A stretch of DNA of 64,000 nucleotides from Actinopolyspora lacussalsi (GCA_030803735.1 JAURUC010000001.1:2117501-2181500), one strand, 5' to 3'; shown: positions 29,699 through 39,295, counted from the first letter of the stretch. Numbers and translations are program-made. Notes: a model not told the origin generated them from the letters alone.

Positions 29699-29723
29699 AC
29701 AGCGACGTGCGACGCACGAAAAC

Positions 29724-29761
29724 GGGGATGGTGCGACGAGATCCCTCGCCGCACCATCCCC
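29724..29761. terminator. Terminator between convergent proA and hesB genes
   Basis: GGGGATGGTGCG (29724-29735) pairs exactly with 29750-29761, and an inner CGAG-ATCC-CTCG stem extends it past one mismatch. On the minus strand the stem is followed by GTTTTCG, so it best terminates the HesB gene; it can also stop proA transcripts. Confidence 0.87.
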
Positions 29762-29783
29762 GGAAAAAGCCGATCGCGTCCGC

Positions 29784-30149
29784 TCAGTGGAACGAGTCAC
29801 CGCAGGCGCACGAGCCGCCGGCGTTCGGGTTGTCGATCGTGAAGCCCTGCTTCTCGATCGAATCCACGAAGTCGATCACGGCGCCCTGCAGGTAGGGGGC
29901 GCTCATCCGGTCGACGACCACGTCCAGGCCGTTGAAGTCGCGCACCGCGTCCCCGTCGAGCGTGCGCTCGTCGAAGAACAGCTGGTAGCGCAATCCGGCA
30001 CACCCACCCGGCTGGACCGCGATGCGAAGATGCATGTCATCGCGCCCCTCCTGGTCCAGCAGGGTCTTGGCCTTGCTGGCCGCCGGGTCGGTCAACGTGA
30101 CGCCATGAGCGGGCGCTTCGGTCTCCACGGCTGTTTCCTGGGCGGTCAT
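29784..30149 (-). CDS. HesB/IscA-type iron-sulfur carrier protein
   Basis: This 121-residue A-type carrier delivers Fe-S clusters to apoproteins. The three conserved cysteines are present: PGGCAGLRYQL, and the CAC pair in AGGSCACGDSFH. VDRMSAPYLQGAVIDFVDS and GFTIDNPNA are family blocks. It is the positional ortholog of Rv2204c and is often called ErpA-like. ATG 30147-30149 has AGGGAGA just upstream. Its likely clients include the Rieske protein and LipA encoded in the same window, though this is inference. Confidence 0.93.
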   Translation of the reverse strand: MTAQETAVETEAPAHGVTLTDPAASKAKTLLDQEGRDDMHLRIAVQPGGCAGLRYQLFFDERTLDGDAVRDFNGLDVVVDRMSAPYLQGAVIDFVDSIEKQGFTIDNPNAGGSCACGDSFH

Positions 30150-30448
30150 GGCTCTCCCTTGCGGTTAGCGGCTGCTGGCAGGTTCCCGCGACCTCAACGG
30201 TCACGGTAAGTGCGAGTATTCCCGCGGTCCAACCCGCGCACGCCGATTGTGACACCCGCGGGTAGCACCGCACATGATACGCACGGAAAACGGTGCGCGT
30301 CGCGAACGAGACCAGGGCCCGGCACGGGAGGTACGCCGCGACGTGCCGCTGCCGGAGCGGCCCACCGCACCACGAGCGATTTCCACGATCGGCACCCACC
30401 CGCGGAGTCGGTATTCGTGACACGGACGGTGTCACTTACGCTGGTGGT

Positions 30449-31087
30449 GTGAAGTTCCTCCGTCGCAACACCGCCGAGCAAACCGCCACCGTCGACAGCG
30501 ACGAGCACGGTGGCGAGGCGACGCGGGAGAACGCGAACGATTCGAGCCAGGCCAAGGGCAGGCCGACCCCGAAACGTCGCGAGTCCGAGAGCAAACGTCG
30601 GGGCCCGGTTCCGCCGCCGCCGCGCACCCAGCGCGAGGCGTTCAAGCGGATGCGTCGCAACAAGCCGGAACGGCGCAAGGCCGCGGCCGAACGGCGCGAA
30701 CGGATGATGGCGGGTGACGACCGTTACCTCATGCCGCGCGACCGCGGACCGGTCCGGGCACACGTTCGCGACATCGTGGACTCCCGCAGGCACCTGATGG
30801 GGCTGTTCATGCCGCTGGTGCTGGTGATATTCCTGGCCACGCTGGTGCAGATCCAGATGGTCGTCCAGATCGCCACGGTGTTCTGCCTGGCGCTGCTGAT
30901 AACGATGATCTTCGAGGGCACCATGCTCGGTCGGATCGTCACGAAACAGGTGCGCGCCAAGTTCCCCGACGCCAAGGACAAGGGGATCAGCATGGGGTGG
31001 TACGCCTTCACCCGTGCGATGCAGCTGCGCAAACTGCGTGTTCCCCGCCCCCGGGTCACTCCGAAGGACATCAACGAGGTCCGGTGA
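30449..31087 (+). CDS. DUF3043 membrane protein
   Basis: This 212-residue protein matches the actinobacterial DUF3043 family (Rv2206). The first 110 residues are very basic (PKRRESESKRRGPVPPPPR, RMRRNKPERRKAAAERRER). Two helices follow in LMGLFMPLVLVIFLATLVQI and VQIATVFCLALLITMIF, then a short conserved tail with GISMGWYAFTRAMQLRKLRVPRPRV. Function is unknown. The GTG at 30449 lies 6 nt after TACGCT (30437-30442), a leaderless signature, so 52 upstream in-frame codons are excluded. The gap to hesB (30150-30448) shows no other feature. Confidence 0.88.
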   Translation: MKFLRRNTAEQTATVDSDEHGGEATRENANDSSQAKGRPTPKRRESESKRRGPVPPPPRTQREAFKRMRRNKPERRKAAAERRERMMAGDDRYLMPRDRGPVRAHVRDIVDSRRHLMGLFMPLVLVIFLATLVQIQMVVQIATVFCLALLITMIFEGTMLGRIVTKQVRAKFPDAKDKGISMGWYAFTRAMQLRKLRVPRPRVTPKDINEVR

Positions 31088-31144
31088 GCACGGCTCGGTC
31101 ACAGTGCTGGGCGCACGCCGGGCTGTGGATCTAGGCTGGATGCC

Positions 31145-32131
31145 ATGGAGTTTCGTCGGCTCGGCCGCAGCGGCCTGAACATCAGCGAGATCGCTTACGG
31201 AAACTGGCTCACCCACGGTTCGCAGGTCGAGGAGGAACAGGCGCAGGCGTGCGTGCTGACCGCTCTCGACGAGGGAATCACCACCTTCGACACGGCGGAC
31301 GTCTACGCGGCCACCCGGGCCGAGGCGGTACTCGGGCGCGCGCTGTCGGGGGTGCGCCGGGAGAGCATCGAGCTGTTCACCAAGGTCTACTTCCCCACCG
31401 GGCAGGGGCCCAACGACCGCGGTCTGGGCCGCAAGCACATCATGGAGTCCTGTGAGGCCTCGCTGCGCAGGCTGCAGACCGACTACGTGGATCTCTACCA
31501 GGCGCACCGGTTCGACCGGACCGTTCCGCTGGAAGAGACCATGACCGCGTTCGCCGATCTGGTGCGCCAGGGCAAGGCGCTCTACATCGGCGTTTCGGAG
31601 TGGAACGCCGAGCAGATCAGCCGGGCCGCCGAGCTGGCACGGGAACTGCGCGTACCGCTGGTGTCCAACCAGCCGCAGTACTCGATGCTGTGGCGGGTGA
31701 TCGAGTCCCAGGTGATCCCGACCTCGGAGCGGGAGGGCCTCGGCCAGATCGTGTGGTCGCCGATCGCGCAGGGCGCGCTGACCGGCAAGTACCTGCCCGG
31801 GCAGGAGGCTCCCACCGGTTCGCGGGCGACCGACGAGGCGGGCGGCGCGAACATGATCTCGCGTTGGATGCGGGACGAGGTGCTGGAACCGGTGCAGCAG
31901 CTCAAGCCGATCGCCGAGGACCTGGGGCTGTCCATGGCCCAGTTGGCCGTGGCCTGGGTGCTGCAGAACTCGAACGTCTCCGCCGCGATCATCGGCGCGT
32001 CCCGTCCGGAGCAGGTCACCGACAACGTGCGGGCCGCAGGGGTGAAACTCGACCAGGACGTGCTCGACAAGATCGACGAGGTCATCGGGCACGTGGCAGA
32101 GACCGACCCCCGCCACACCACCACGCCGTGA
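31145..32131 (+). CDS. Aldo/keto reductase (KCNAB-beta/YghZ-like)
   Basis: This 328-residue NADPH-dependent oxidoreductase has the AKR barrel. The tetrad is visible as FDTADVYAATRAE (Asp and Tyr), ELFTKVYFP (Lys) and YQAHRFDRT (His). GASRPEQVTDNVRA near the C terminus binds the cofactor phosphate. The substrate is unknown. The ATG at 31145 follows TAGGCT by 7 nt (leaderless). Its stop overlaps the cobU start (GTGA), so cobU is probably translated from the same transcript, although a role in cobalamin synthesis is not implied. Confidence 0.92.
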   Translation: MEFRRLGRSGLNISEIAYGNWLTHGSQVEEEQAQACVLTALDEGITTFDTADVYAATRAEAVLGRALSGVRRESIELFTKVYFPTGQGPNDRGLGRKHIMESCEASLRRLQTDYVDLYQAHRFDRTVPLEETMTAFADLVRQGKALYIGVSEWNAEQISRAAELARELRVPLVSNQPQYSMLWRVIESQVIPTSEREGLGQIVWSPIAQGALTGKYLPGQEAPTGSRATDEAGGANMISRWMRDEVLEPVQQLKPIAEDLGLSMAQLAVAWVLQNSNVSAAIIGASRPEQVTDNVRAAGVKLDQDVLDKIDEVIGHVAETDPRHTTTP

Positions 32132-32685
32132 CCGGCTCCGAGCACCGCACCCTGGTACTGGGCGGAGCGCGCTCCGGCAAGTCCGCCCATGCCGAGGGAC
32201 TGCTGCCTCGGGAGGGTGCCGCCACCTACGTCGCCACCGCACGGCGGGACCCCCGCGACGAGGAGTGGAACCGGCGTATCGCCGACCACGTCGCGCGCCG
32301 TCCGGCGAACTGGAACACCGTGGAGGCTCCGCGTCCGCACGAGCTGGTCGACCTGCTGGACAACGCCAGGGCGACGGATCCACCGATCCTCGTCGACGAT
32401 CTGGCGACCTGGTTGACGGGCGCACTGGACGACGCGGGGGCATGGGAGCGTGACACCTCGGCGCTGACAATCGTGCGAGGACAGCGTGACGAACTGAGAC
32501 GCGCGAGCGAATCGTGTTCGGCACGACTGCTCCTCGTCTCGGCCGAGGTCGGCCTGGGTGTGGTCCCGGAGAGCAGGGCGGGTCGGCTGTTCCGGGACGA
32601 GCTGGGTGCGCTCAACGCCGGGTTAGCCGAAGTCTGCGACGGCGTGCTGCTGCTGGTCGCGGGACTACCATTGCGACTACGCTGA
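32128..32685 (+). CDS. cobU: Bifunctional adenosylcobinamide kinase/guanylyltransferase
   Basis: This 185-residue enzyme phosphorylates adenosylcobinamide and transfers GMP from GTP to give AdoCbi-GDP. The P-loop is LVLGGARSGKSAHAE. The family block TARRDPRDEEWNRRIADHVARRP contains the guanylylated His, followed by WNTVEAP. VSAEVGLGVVPESRAGRLFRD is highly conserved. The usual DCLTLWL segment reads DDLATWLTGAL here. The GTG at 32128 overlaps the preceding stop by 4 bp. A frame extending back to 31600 lies inside the reductase gene and is not used. Confidence 0.92.
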   Translation: MTGSEHRTLVLGGARSGKSAHAEGLLPREGAATYVATARRDPRDEEWNRRIADHVARRPANWNTVEAPRPHELVDLLDNARATDPPILVDDLATWLTGALDDAGAWERDTSALTIVRGQRDELRRASESCSARLLLVSAEVGLGVVPESRAGRLFRDELGALNAGLAEVCDGVLLLVAGLPLRLR

Positions 32686-32817
32686 GTGGCTGACCTACGC
32701 TGAAGCCCCGGAGTCGGTCACCGCGAGCACACCCCGACGTGGGAGCTCGACGGCGGTGCGTAGCCGAGCGCGGTGTTACCAAGCACGACTCCGGCCGAAC
32801 GACTACGGAGGTAAGGC

Positions 32818-33972
32818 TTGTCCACGGTGCCCGATCCACAACCGGTGCACACCCCATCGGCAGAACCGGCGGACGGCACGGACCGGCCGGGTATCGAATT
32901 CGGCGTGGTCCGGCCACCCGACGAACAGGCACACCGGCAGGCGGTGGCGCGGCACGACGGGCTCACCAAACCCGCCGGGTCGCTCGGCAGGCTGGAGGAA
33001 CTGGGCGTCTGGGTGGCGGCCAGGCAGGGCACCTGCCCACCCAGGCCGTTCGACCGGCCCCGCGTGGTGGTTTTCGCGGGTGACCACGGGATCGCCACCA
33101 ACGGCGTCTCGGCCTACCCCAGCGAGGTCACCGGACAGATGGTCGAGAACATCCTCACCGGCGGAGCCGCGGTGAACGCGCTGGCCGCCAACGCCGGAGC
33201 TGGGGTACGCGTCGTCGACATGGCCGTGGACGGCGAGACGAACCGGACGATCTCGGCGCACAAGGTCCGCAAGTCGTCCGGTTCGCTCAACGTCGAGGAC
33301 GCACTCACCGCCCAGCAGGCACACGAGGCTGTCGCCGCGGGCAGGGCACTGGCCGACGAGGAGGTCGACAGCGGAGCCGATCTGCTGATCGCCGGTGACA
33401 TGGGTATCGGGAACACCACCCCCGCCGCCACCCTCATCGCGGCCCTGACCGAGAACGAGCCGGTGGCGGTGGTCGGACGTGGCACCGGGATCGACGACGC
33501 GGCGTGGATGCGCAAGACCGCGGCCATCCGGGATGCGCTGCGCCGTGCGCGCAAAGTGGTGGACGATCCGTTGGCGCTGCTGCGCACGGCGGGTGGTGCC
33601 GACATCGCCGCCATGGCGGGCTTCCTCGCGCAGGCGTCGGTGCGCCGCACTCCCGTGATCCTCGACGGTGTGGTGGTCGGCTCCGCGGCGATGGTCGCCG
33701 AGGAGCTCGCTCCGGGAGCGACTCAGTGGTGGATGGCGGGGCATCGTTCGGTCGAGCCGGGGGCGACCCTGGTGCTGGAGCACCTGGACCTGCGGCCGGT
33801 GCTGGATCTCGACATGCGACTGGGCGAGGGTTCCGGAGCCGTCTCGGCCCTGCCGGTGGTCAACGCCGCGATCAGGGTGCTGGCCGAGATGGCGAGCTTC
33901 GCCGAAGCGGGTATAGCGGGCCCCACTGCCGACGAGGCGGCGGGAGTCTCCCCGACCGACGCCGCGGACTGA
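32818..33972 (+). CDS. cobT: Nicotinate-nucleotide-dimethylbenzimidazole phosphoribosyltransferase
   Basis: This 384-residue enzyme activates the lower-ligand base as alpha-ribazole phosphate. Family motifs include [69 protein letters not shown] and the catalytic-Glu block [16 protein letters not shown] (here MRLGEGSGA). The first 25 residues are a Pro-rich extension. The start is TTG 32818 with GGAGGT 5 nt upstream. The 132-bp gap after cobU contains two CTACGCTGA copies (from about 32676 and 32696) but no recognisable cobalamin riboswitch. cobS follows after 5 nt. Confidence 0.95.
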   Translation: MSTVPDPQPVHTPSAEPADGTDRPGIEFGVVRPPDEQAHRQAVARHDGLTKPAGSLGRLEELGVWVAARQGTCPPRPFDRPRVVVFAGDHGIATNGVSAYPSEVTGQMVENILTGGAAVNALAANAGAGVRVVDMAVDGETNRTISAHKVRKSSGSLNVEDALTAQQAHEAVAAGRALADEEVDSGADLLIAGDMGIGNTTPAATLIAALTENEPVAVVGRGTGIDDAAWMRKTAAIRDALRRARKVVDDPLALLRTAGGADIAAMAGFLAQASVRRTPVILDGVVVGSAAMVAEELAPGATQWWMAGHRSVEPGATLVLEHLDLRPVLDLDMRLGEGSGAVSALPVVNAAIRVLAEMASFAEAGIAGPTADEAAGVSPTDAAD

Positions 33973-33977
33973 GCGGC

Positions 33978-34721
33978 GTGCAAGGGCTTCGACTGGCGTT
34001 CGCCTGGTTGAGCGTACTGCCGGTGCGGGTCGACACCGTCGACGATCGCACCGGCAGACGTGCCATCTCGTTCGCTCCGCTGGTGGGAGCCGCTCTCGGG
34101 GTGTTCGCCGCTCTCCTCCTCCGGACGTTGCTCGCGCTGGGAGCCCCCGCACTGCTGGCGGGACTGCTCACCGTGGCCGCGCTGGCACTGGCCACCAGAG
34201 GGATGCACATCGACGGGCTGGCCGACACCGTGGACGGGTTGGGTTGCTACGGCCCTGCCGAACGGGCGCTTTCGGTGATGCGCGACGGCAGCACCGGCCC
34301 GTTCGCGGTGGCCGGACTCGTGCTGACGATCGGAGTGCAGGCCACGGGATTCGCCGCTGCCGCCTCCCACGGCGAGTGGGGAGTCGTCGTACTCGCCTGC
34401 GCCGGTGGGAGAGCCGCTTTTCCGTTGTGCTGTCGCAGGGGGATCCCGGCGGCGCGGCAAGAGGGCATGGGCGCGCTGGTGGCGGGCACGCAACCCCGCG
34501 GCACCGTGTTCGCCTGGTGGGCGGCGCTGCTGCTCGCCGGTGGTTTCGCCACACCGGGAACGTGGTGGGTCGGTCTCGCCGCCGTGGTACTGACCTTCTG
34601 CTCGCTGTGGGTGCTGAGCAGGCACGTGCTACGCAGGTTCGGCGGAGTCACCGGCGACGTTCTCGGCGCCTGTTGCGAACTCGGGACCACCCTCCTGCTC
34701 GCCATATGCGCCCTCGGCTGA
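33978..34721 (+). CDS. cobS: Adenosylcobinamide-GDP ribazoletransferase (cobalamin synthase)
   Basis: This 247-residue integral membrane enzyme joins AdoCbi-GDP and alpha-ribazole to finish cobalamin. The acidic motif MHIDGLADTVDGLGCYG and the RALSVMRDGSTGPFAV block are diagnostic, and the rest is largely hydrophobic helices. The GTG at 33978 is 5 nt after the cobT stop; the longer frame to 33504 is the shadow of cobT. cobT-cobS order matches Rv2207-Rv2208. Confidence 0.95.
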   Translation: MQGLRLAFAWLSVLPVRVDTVDDRTGRRAISFAPLVGAALGVFAALLLRTLLALGAPALLAGLLTVAALALATRGMHIDGLADTVDGLGCYGPAERALSVMRDGSTGPFAVAGLVLTIGVQATGFAAAASHGEWGVVVLACAGGRAAFPLCCRRGIPAARQEGMGALVAGTQPRGTVFAWWAALLLAGGFATPGTWWVGLAAVVLTFCSLWVLSRHVLRRFGGVTGDVLGACCELGTTLLLAICALG

Positions 34722-34761
34722 GCGTTGGAGATTATCAACTCGGTTCGCGTAGCCGGTCGCT

Positions 34762-34850
34762 TGGCGGAACCTCCGGGGGTGCCTCGCTGCGGGTGCCCCG
34801 ACATCGGGTAGTTAGAAGGGTCGTCGATTTCTCGCGAAATCGCCGACGCC
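34762..34850. repeat. Composite repeat: GGAACCT module plus hairpin copy 5 (plus)
   Basis: TGGCGGAACCTC at 34762 is followed by CCTCGCTGCGGGTG and CCCCGACATCGGGTAG (to 34811), then the hairpin CGATTTC TCGC GAAATCG at 34825-34842. This is the cleanest example of both modules joined in one orientation, about 80 bp in all. It sits between the convergent cobS and MoaD-like genes, where no ordinary terminator is visible. Confidence 0.87.
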
Positions 34851-34861
34851 CCGCGACGCAG

Positions 34862-35146
34862 CTATCCGCCCGCGACGGAGGGCACGATCCGGACCTCGAC
34901 ACCGTCGCCGAGCGCGGTGGCGGCGCCGTCCAGCGCACGGCACTCCGTGCCGTCGACGTAGAAGTTGACGTAGCGGCGCAACGTTCGGGTCTCGTCCCGA
35001 AGTCTGCGTTCCAGGGCGGGATGGGTGAGGGCAAGCTCGTCGAGCAGCTGCCGCAGCGTGGCCTCCTCTTCGAGGGACAGCCGCAGAGTGCCCGCCCCAT
35101 CGACCGTGGAACGAAGCATCTGCGGGATTACCAGGGTGATTCGCAT
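34862..35146 (-). CDS. MoaD/ThiS-family ubiquitin-like protein
   Basis: This 94-residue beta-grasp protein ends in GG (PSVAGG), the tail that is activated as a thiocarboxylate or conjugated in MoaD and ThiS proteins. The pattern TLRLSLEEEATLRQLLDELALTHPALERRL and DGVEVRIVPSVAGG fits the fold. No MoaE, ThiG or E1-like MoeB/ThiF gene is nearby. It follows the BNR-propeller gene by 48 nt on the same strand, and this pairing recurs in actinobacteria, so a joint role is likely but unknown. ATG 35144-35146 follows GGGAG by 6 nt. Confidence 0.88.
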   Translation of the reverse strand: MRITLVIPQMLRSTVDGAGTLRLSLEEEATLRQLLDELALTHPALERRLRDETRTLRRYVNFYVDGTECRALDGAATALGDGVEVRIVPSVAGG

Positions 35147-35193
35147 GATCGTCTCCCGATGGCAGTGGGCGGGCAGCGGTTCGCGGCTGGTGG

Positions 35194-36279
35194 TCAGACC
35201 ACGGCCGCGCGCAGCGACAGCACGTCCGGCAGGTGCTCGGCGATCCGGGTCCAGCTCTCCCCCCGGTCGGAACTCGCGTAGACCTCGCCGGACCGGGATC
35301 CGAAGTACACTCCGGCGGGGTCACCGTCGTCGAGGCAGAGCGCGTCACGCATGACGGCGGACCAGAACCCCTGCCGGGGGAGTCCTTCACCCAGACCTTC
35401 CCAGGACGCGCCGGCGTCCCTGCTGCGGTAGATCCGGCAGTCTCCCTCCGGTGGGAACCGGTGCGCATCGGCGACCAGTGGGAAGGTGTAGACCGTGTCG
35501 GGATCGGCGGGATCCACCGCGACGGGGAAACCGAAGTCAGCGGGTAGTCCTTCGGCGATGGACTCCCAGGTGTCGGCGCCGTCGTCGCTGCGGTAGACGC
35601 CGTGGTGGTTCTGCAGGTAGATCCGGTCGGGCGTGGCGGTGTTCCGGGCCATCCGGTGTACGCACTGCCCGAATTCCGGGTATTCGTTCTCCGGCATGAA
35701 GTAGGCACGGATGCCGTGGTTGGCGGGGGTCCACTCGGCACCGCCGTCGGTGGTGCGGTAAACGCCGCCGGTGGACATACCGACCAGGACCCGGTTCGGG
35801 TGCCGGGGGTCGGGCAGGACCGTGTGCACCGCCTGTCCCCCGAACCCCGGGAACCACTCCGCGCGATGCGGGTGGTCCCAGAGCCCACGCACGAGTTCGT
35901 AGTTGCTGCCGCCGTCCTCGGAGCGGAACAGCGCGGACGGCTCCGTCCCCGCGTACACCACTCCGGGCTCGCCGGAAGGTCCGGGCACGATCTGCCACAC
36001 GCGCCGCAACGAGGTTCCGGTGTCGGTGGGAAAGGCCACCGGGGCGTGCTCGGGCTCCTGCCAGCTGTCCCCCAGATCGTCACTGGTCACCAGGGTTGGG
36101 CCGAAGTGCGGACTCTCGGTACCGGCCAACACCCGCGGTTTGCCCCTGGTGTCGACGGCCACCGAGTAGACCTCGGTCATCGGCAACCAGGGGCCGGTGA
36201 GGTGCCAGCGCCCACCGTTCCGGCGTGCCAGCCACAACCCCTTCCGGGTACCGATCACGAGCAATACGGACGAGGACAC
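35194..36279 (-). CDS. BNR/Asp-box beta-propeller protein (sialidase-like fold)
   Basis: This 361-residue protein is built from Asp-box repeats of the form S-x-D-x-G-x-x-W: TSDDLGDSW, RSEDGGSNY, RTTDGGAEW, RSDDGADTW, RSRDAGASW and SSDRGESW. This indicates a six- or seven-bladed propeller as in exo-sialidases and Vps10-like proteins. The sialidase catalytic Arg triad and Tyr are not evident, so enzymatic activity is doubtful. No signal peptide is seen. The GTG at 36277-36279 follows GGGAGG by 5 nt; an upstream extension is not supported. It forms a two-gene operon with the MoaD-like protein. Confidence 0.87.
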   Translation of the reverse strand: MSSSVLLVIGTRKGLWLARRNGGRWHLTGPWLPMTEVYSVAVDTRGKPRVLAGTESPHFGPTLVTSDDLGDSWQEPEHAPVAFPTDTGTSLRRVWQIVPGPSGEPGVVYAGTEPSALFRSEDGGSNYELVRGLWDHPHRAEWFPGFGGQAVHTVLPDPRHPNRVLVGMSTGGVYRTTDGGAEWTPANHGIRAYFMPENEYPEFGQCVHRMARNTATPDRIYLQNHHGVYRSDDGADTWESIAEGLPADFGFPVAVDPADPDTVYTFPLVADAHRFPPEGDCRIYRSRDAGASWEGLGEGLPRQGFWSAVMRDALCLDDGDPAGVYFGSRSGEVYASSDRGESWTRIAEHLPDVLSLRAAVV

Positions 36280-36375
36280 GACTGCCTCCCGTGGGTGTGA
36301 GTGGACTCTCATCGGGAAGGTACGCCGAACCCCCGACAATCGCCGTGTCGCGGTAACCGGAGCGAAAGGAGGTGA

Positions 36376-37479
36376 TCAGGCCAGCTTCGTCATCCAGCCC
36401 TCGGGGTCGGGCAGTTCACCGTACTGGATGCCCGTCAGCTGCTCACGGAGCTTCATCGTCAGCTCTCCGGGCCCACCGTCCCCGATCGTGAATTCGCCGC
36501 CGCTGTGCCTGACCTTGCCCACCGGGGTGATGACGGCGGCGGTCCCGCAGGCGAACACCTCGGTGATCTCGCCGGAGAGGGCCTTCTGTTCCCATTCGTC
36601 GGTGGTGATGCGGCGTTCCTCGACTTCGAGCCCGAGCCGCTCGCCCATCCGCAGCAACGAGGACCTGGTGATACCGGGCAGCAGGCTGCCGGTCAGTTCC
36701 GGGGTCACCAACCGTGCCTCCGCACCCGAACCGAGCACGAAGAACAGGTTCATTCCGCCCATCTCCTCGACGGCACGCCGTTCCACGGCATCCAGCCAGA
36801 CGACCTGGTCGCAGCCCTGTTCGGCGGCCTGGGCCTGCGCCACGAACGAGGCGGCGTAGTTACCCGCGAACTTCGCGGCTCCGGTGCCACCCGGGCTGGC
36901 GCGGACGTACTCCCTGCTGAGCCACACGGTGACCGGCTTGACGCCGCTCGCGAAGTAGGAACCGGCGGGCGAGGCGATCAGCGTGTACAGATAGCTGCTC
37001 GCCGGGCGGTTGACCCCGAGGGTGCGCTCGGTGGAGATCATGAACGGTCGCAGGTACAGCGAGCTCTCGCCTTCCGTAGGCACCCACTGGTTGTCCACCG
37101 AGACCAGTTCACGCAGCGAGTCGAGGAAGACCTCCTCGGGCAGTTCCGGCATGGCCAGCCTGCGTGCCGAGTCCTGGAAGCGGGCGGCATTGGCCCACGG
37201 GCGGAACGAGGCGATCGAGCCGTCGGGCTGGTGGTAGGCCTTCAGCCCCTCGAAGATGGCCTGTCCGTAGTGCAGCACCGTAGTGGCGGGATCCAACTCG
37301 ACAGGGTGATAGGGCTCCAGCCTGGCGTCGTGCCAACCCTGCTCGGTGCTCCACCGTGCGGTGACCATGTGATCGGTGAAGTAATTCCCGAACCCGGGAT
37401 CGGCGAGTACCTTCGAACGATGTTCCGCACTCGCGGGTCGCGGGGTCTCGGTCCGGGTGAAAACGACGGGTTGGCTCAT
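36376..37479 (-). CDS. ilvE: Branched-chain amino acid aminotransferase
   Basis: This 367-residue class IV PLP aminotransferase makes or degrades Leu, Ile and Val. It shows [36 protein letters not shown], the PLP-Lys region [37 protein letters not shown], and [13 protein letters not shown]. The length is normal. The ATG at 37477-37479 lies 6 nt after TACGGT on the minus strand (leaderless). It is the positional ortholog of Rv2210c. Confidence 0.96.
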   Translation of the reverse strand: MSQPVVFTRTETPRPASAEHRSKVLADPGFGNYFTDHMVTARWSTEQGWHDARLEPYHPVELDPATTVLHYGQAIFEGLKAYHQPDGSIASFRPWANAARFQDSARRLAMPELPEEVFLDSLRELVSVDNQWVPTEGESSLYLRPFMISTERTLGVNRPASSYLYTLIASPAGSYFASGVKPVTVWLSREYVRASPGGTGAAKFAGNYAASFVAQAQAAEQGCDQVVWLDAVERRAVEEMGGMNLFFVLGSGAEARLVTPELTGSLLPGITRSSLLRMGERLGLEVEERRITTDEWEQKALSGEITEVFACGTAAVITPVGKVRHSGGEFTIGDGGPGELTMKLREQLTGIQYGELPDPEGWMTKLA

Positions 37480-37634
37480 GAACGTACCGTATCGCGCGCC
37501 CGAGAGCAGTGGAAACCTGACCGGTAACGATTGGGCGACCGAGTATCAGCGTCCCTTATGGTCGGTCGTACGACAGTCGTAAGCACCTCGCGGAACGCAC
37601 CGTGAGAGCTCGTCGGCGTCGGGTGTTCGCGGAG

Positions 37635-38930
37635 TTACCGGACGTCGTGTTCCTCGGGAGGGCGCTCGTGGCGCGAGCTCCGCCCGGAACCCCGCGACCG
37701 GCGAACCGAACCCGCCGTCACCGGCACCAGGACCACCACCGCCAGCGTGACCGCCATCGCGGGCACGGGCATGCTCATGGCCAGAATCACCGACAGGCCC
37801 ATCCCCAGGCAGGCCGTCCGCCTGGGCAGTTTTCCGCCGTCGAGCAACAGAACTCTCGCCGCCGCGTTGACCAGCGCGTAGTGGACCAGCAGACAGCACG
37901 CGGCGATCGGGACGGCCTGTTCCGGCCCGAGGAACAACGTCAGCGACGCGGCCGCCACGGCCAGCACCAGGTCGAACGGGTAGGGGGTCCCGGCGGGACC
38001 GGCACGACGCGACAGCACCGGCAGCTCACCGTCGGAGACCAGAGCCGCACCGGTGGAACGCGCCGATTCCAGCACCGCGAGCAGCACCGGCGACATGGCC
38101 AGCGCGGCCGCCGTCCCCACTCCCGAGGTCAGCGCTGCCGCGTCGGCCGCACGCAACGCGTCGAGCAGCGGTGCCGGCGACAACGCCAGCCGCGCGGAGC
38201 CGAGCTGGTACGACACCGCCACCAGCACCACCGTCAGCACCGCACCGGCGGCGAGCAGCACAGCGGGCAGGGCACGGTCCAGCACGGCCGCCGGATACCG
38301 ATCCGTCCTGTCCGCGGCGGCGGTCAGCCGCTCGAAACCGACGAGGCCGAAGAACAGCACTCCCGCCGCTCCGGAAACCGCCAACGGCCCCTGGGGCGAG
38401 ACCGACGGGGAGTCCACCGGAGTGATCGCCAGGCACGCGGCGGTCACCACACCGAGCACCGCGATCGTCAGCGCCAGCCAGAGCCAACCGGCCAATCCCC
38501 TGATCCGAAGTCCGGCGGTGGAGGCGAGTACCGCGAGCAGCGGGAGCGAGACCGCGGCCAACGGCTGTGGGGTCGGTAGATAGCGGGCGGCCGCGCCCGC
38601 CACGGCCGTCAGTGCCGCGACATGACCGAACAATCCCGTACCGGCGGCGATTCGGCCGGGAACCACTCCCAGCTTGTCCCGCACACACGCGTATCCGGCA
38701 CCTGTAGGCCCGTAGGAATCGGCCTGGTGCCTAGTGGCGCTCGCGGCGCACCAGGCGGTGACGACCGCCACCGGCACGGCGAACGGCGTCCACGGTCCCG
38801 CGATCGACACGGCCGGTGCCACGCCGAGGAACACCCCGGCACCCAGCATGGCACCGAGCGCGAGCGGAACAGCTTGCCTCACGACTGTCGAACCAACCGA
38901 GGGCCCTGATCGTTCGGCCAAGCAAACCAT
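37635..38930 (-). CDS. APC-superfamily amino acid permease-like protein
   Basis: This protein of about 431 residues has roughly 12 hydrophobic helices and begins with the APC-type segment VRQAVPLALGAMLGAGVFLG. GLVGFERLTAAADRT resembles the conserved FxGFE block of cationic amino acid and related transporters. The C-terminal tail is basic (RRSRGSGRSSRHERPPEEH). The substrate is unknown. ATG 38928-38930 is the most plausible start; upstream in-frame codons have no hydrophobic or family content, and no clear ribosome site is seen. It lies upstream of ilvE, 155 bp away, so a link with branched-chain amino acids is possible but unproven. Confidence 0.82.
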   Translation of the reverse strand: MVCLAERSGPSVGSTVVRQAVPLALGAMLGAGVFLGVAPAVSIAGPWTPFAVPVAVVTAWCAASATRHQADSYGPTGAGYACVRDKLGVVPGRIAAGTGLFGHVAALTAVAGAAARYLPTPQPLAAVSLPLLAVLASTAGLRIRGLAGWLWLALTIAVLGVVTAACLAITPVDSPSVSPQGPLAVSGAAGVLFFGLVGFERLTAAADRTDRYPAAVLDRALPAVLLAAGAVLTVVLVAVSYQLGSARLALSPAPLLDALRAADAAALTSGVGTAAALAMSPVLLAVLESARSTGAALVSDGELPVLSRRAGPAGTPYPFDLVLAVAAASLTLFLGPEQAVPIAACCLLVHYALVNAAARVLLLDGGKLPRRTACLGMGLSVILAMSMPVPAMAVTLAVVVLVPVTAGSVRRSRGSGRSSRHERPPEEHDVR

Positions 38931-39295
38931 CCTCGTGTAATGAGACCTCGTACTCGCCCCGAGGAACGTCCCGCCGGTTCTCCACGCCGCGGCTCCCGCT
39001 CGGTGCGGGCCGCACCGCGGGCACACGGAAGCCACGACGAGCACGTCACCACCGGACAACGCACTGACGGCATCGAACGCTCACCGAAACGGTACTCGGG
39101 AACGAAACCGCGAAGTCGGGGACTCGGGGCGAAACCGTGTGCCGTGAGTGATCTCCCGACGACACGGCGACACGAACACGGGCTGGTACGCGCACCGACG
39201 GAGGCACCGTTCTACAGTGCCCGCGGAAGCGATATGCGGTGGGCAGGTGCTGGAAGCATCGGGCCGACGGCACACAACTCCGGGAGGAGCCACAG
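38931..39295. promoter_or_regulatory. Divergent permease/aminopeptidase intergenic region
   Basis: No gene is supported in these 365 bases. TACAGT at 39213-39218 is a plausible -10 for the aminopeptidase with a roughly 70-nt leader, and GGGAGGAG (39282-39289) is its ribosome site. GAAAC is repeated three times between about 39085 and 39136 without regular spacing. No hairpin of note was seen. Confidence 0.45.

Noticed and set aside
30194..32524. 776-codon open frame on the minus strand across DUF3043, the aldo/keto reductase and cobU
   Set aside because: It is the antisense shadow of three well-supported plus-strand genes and lacks protein-like composition.
32686..32817. Possible cobalamin riboswitch between cobU and cobT
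   Set aside because: I looked for a B12-box-like segment and a long structured leader and found neither in 132 bp; only a short direct repeat is present.
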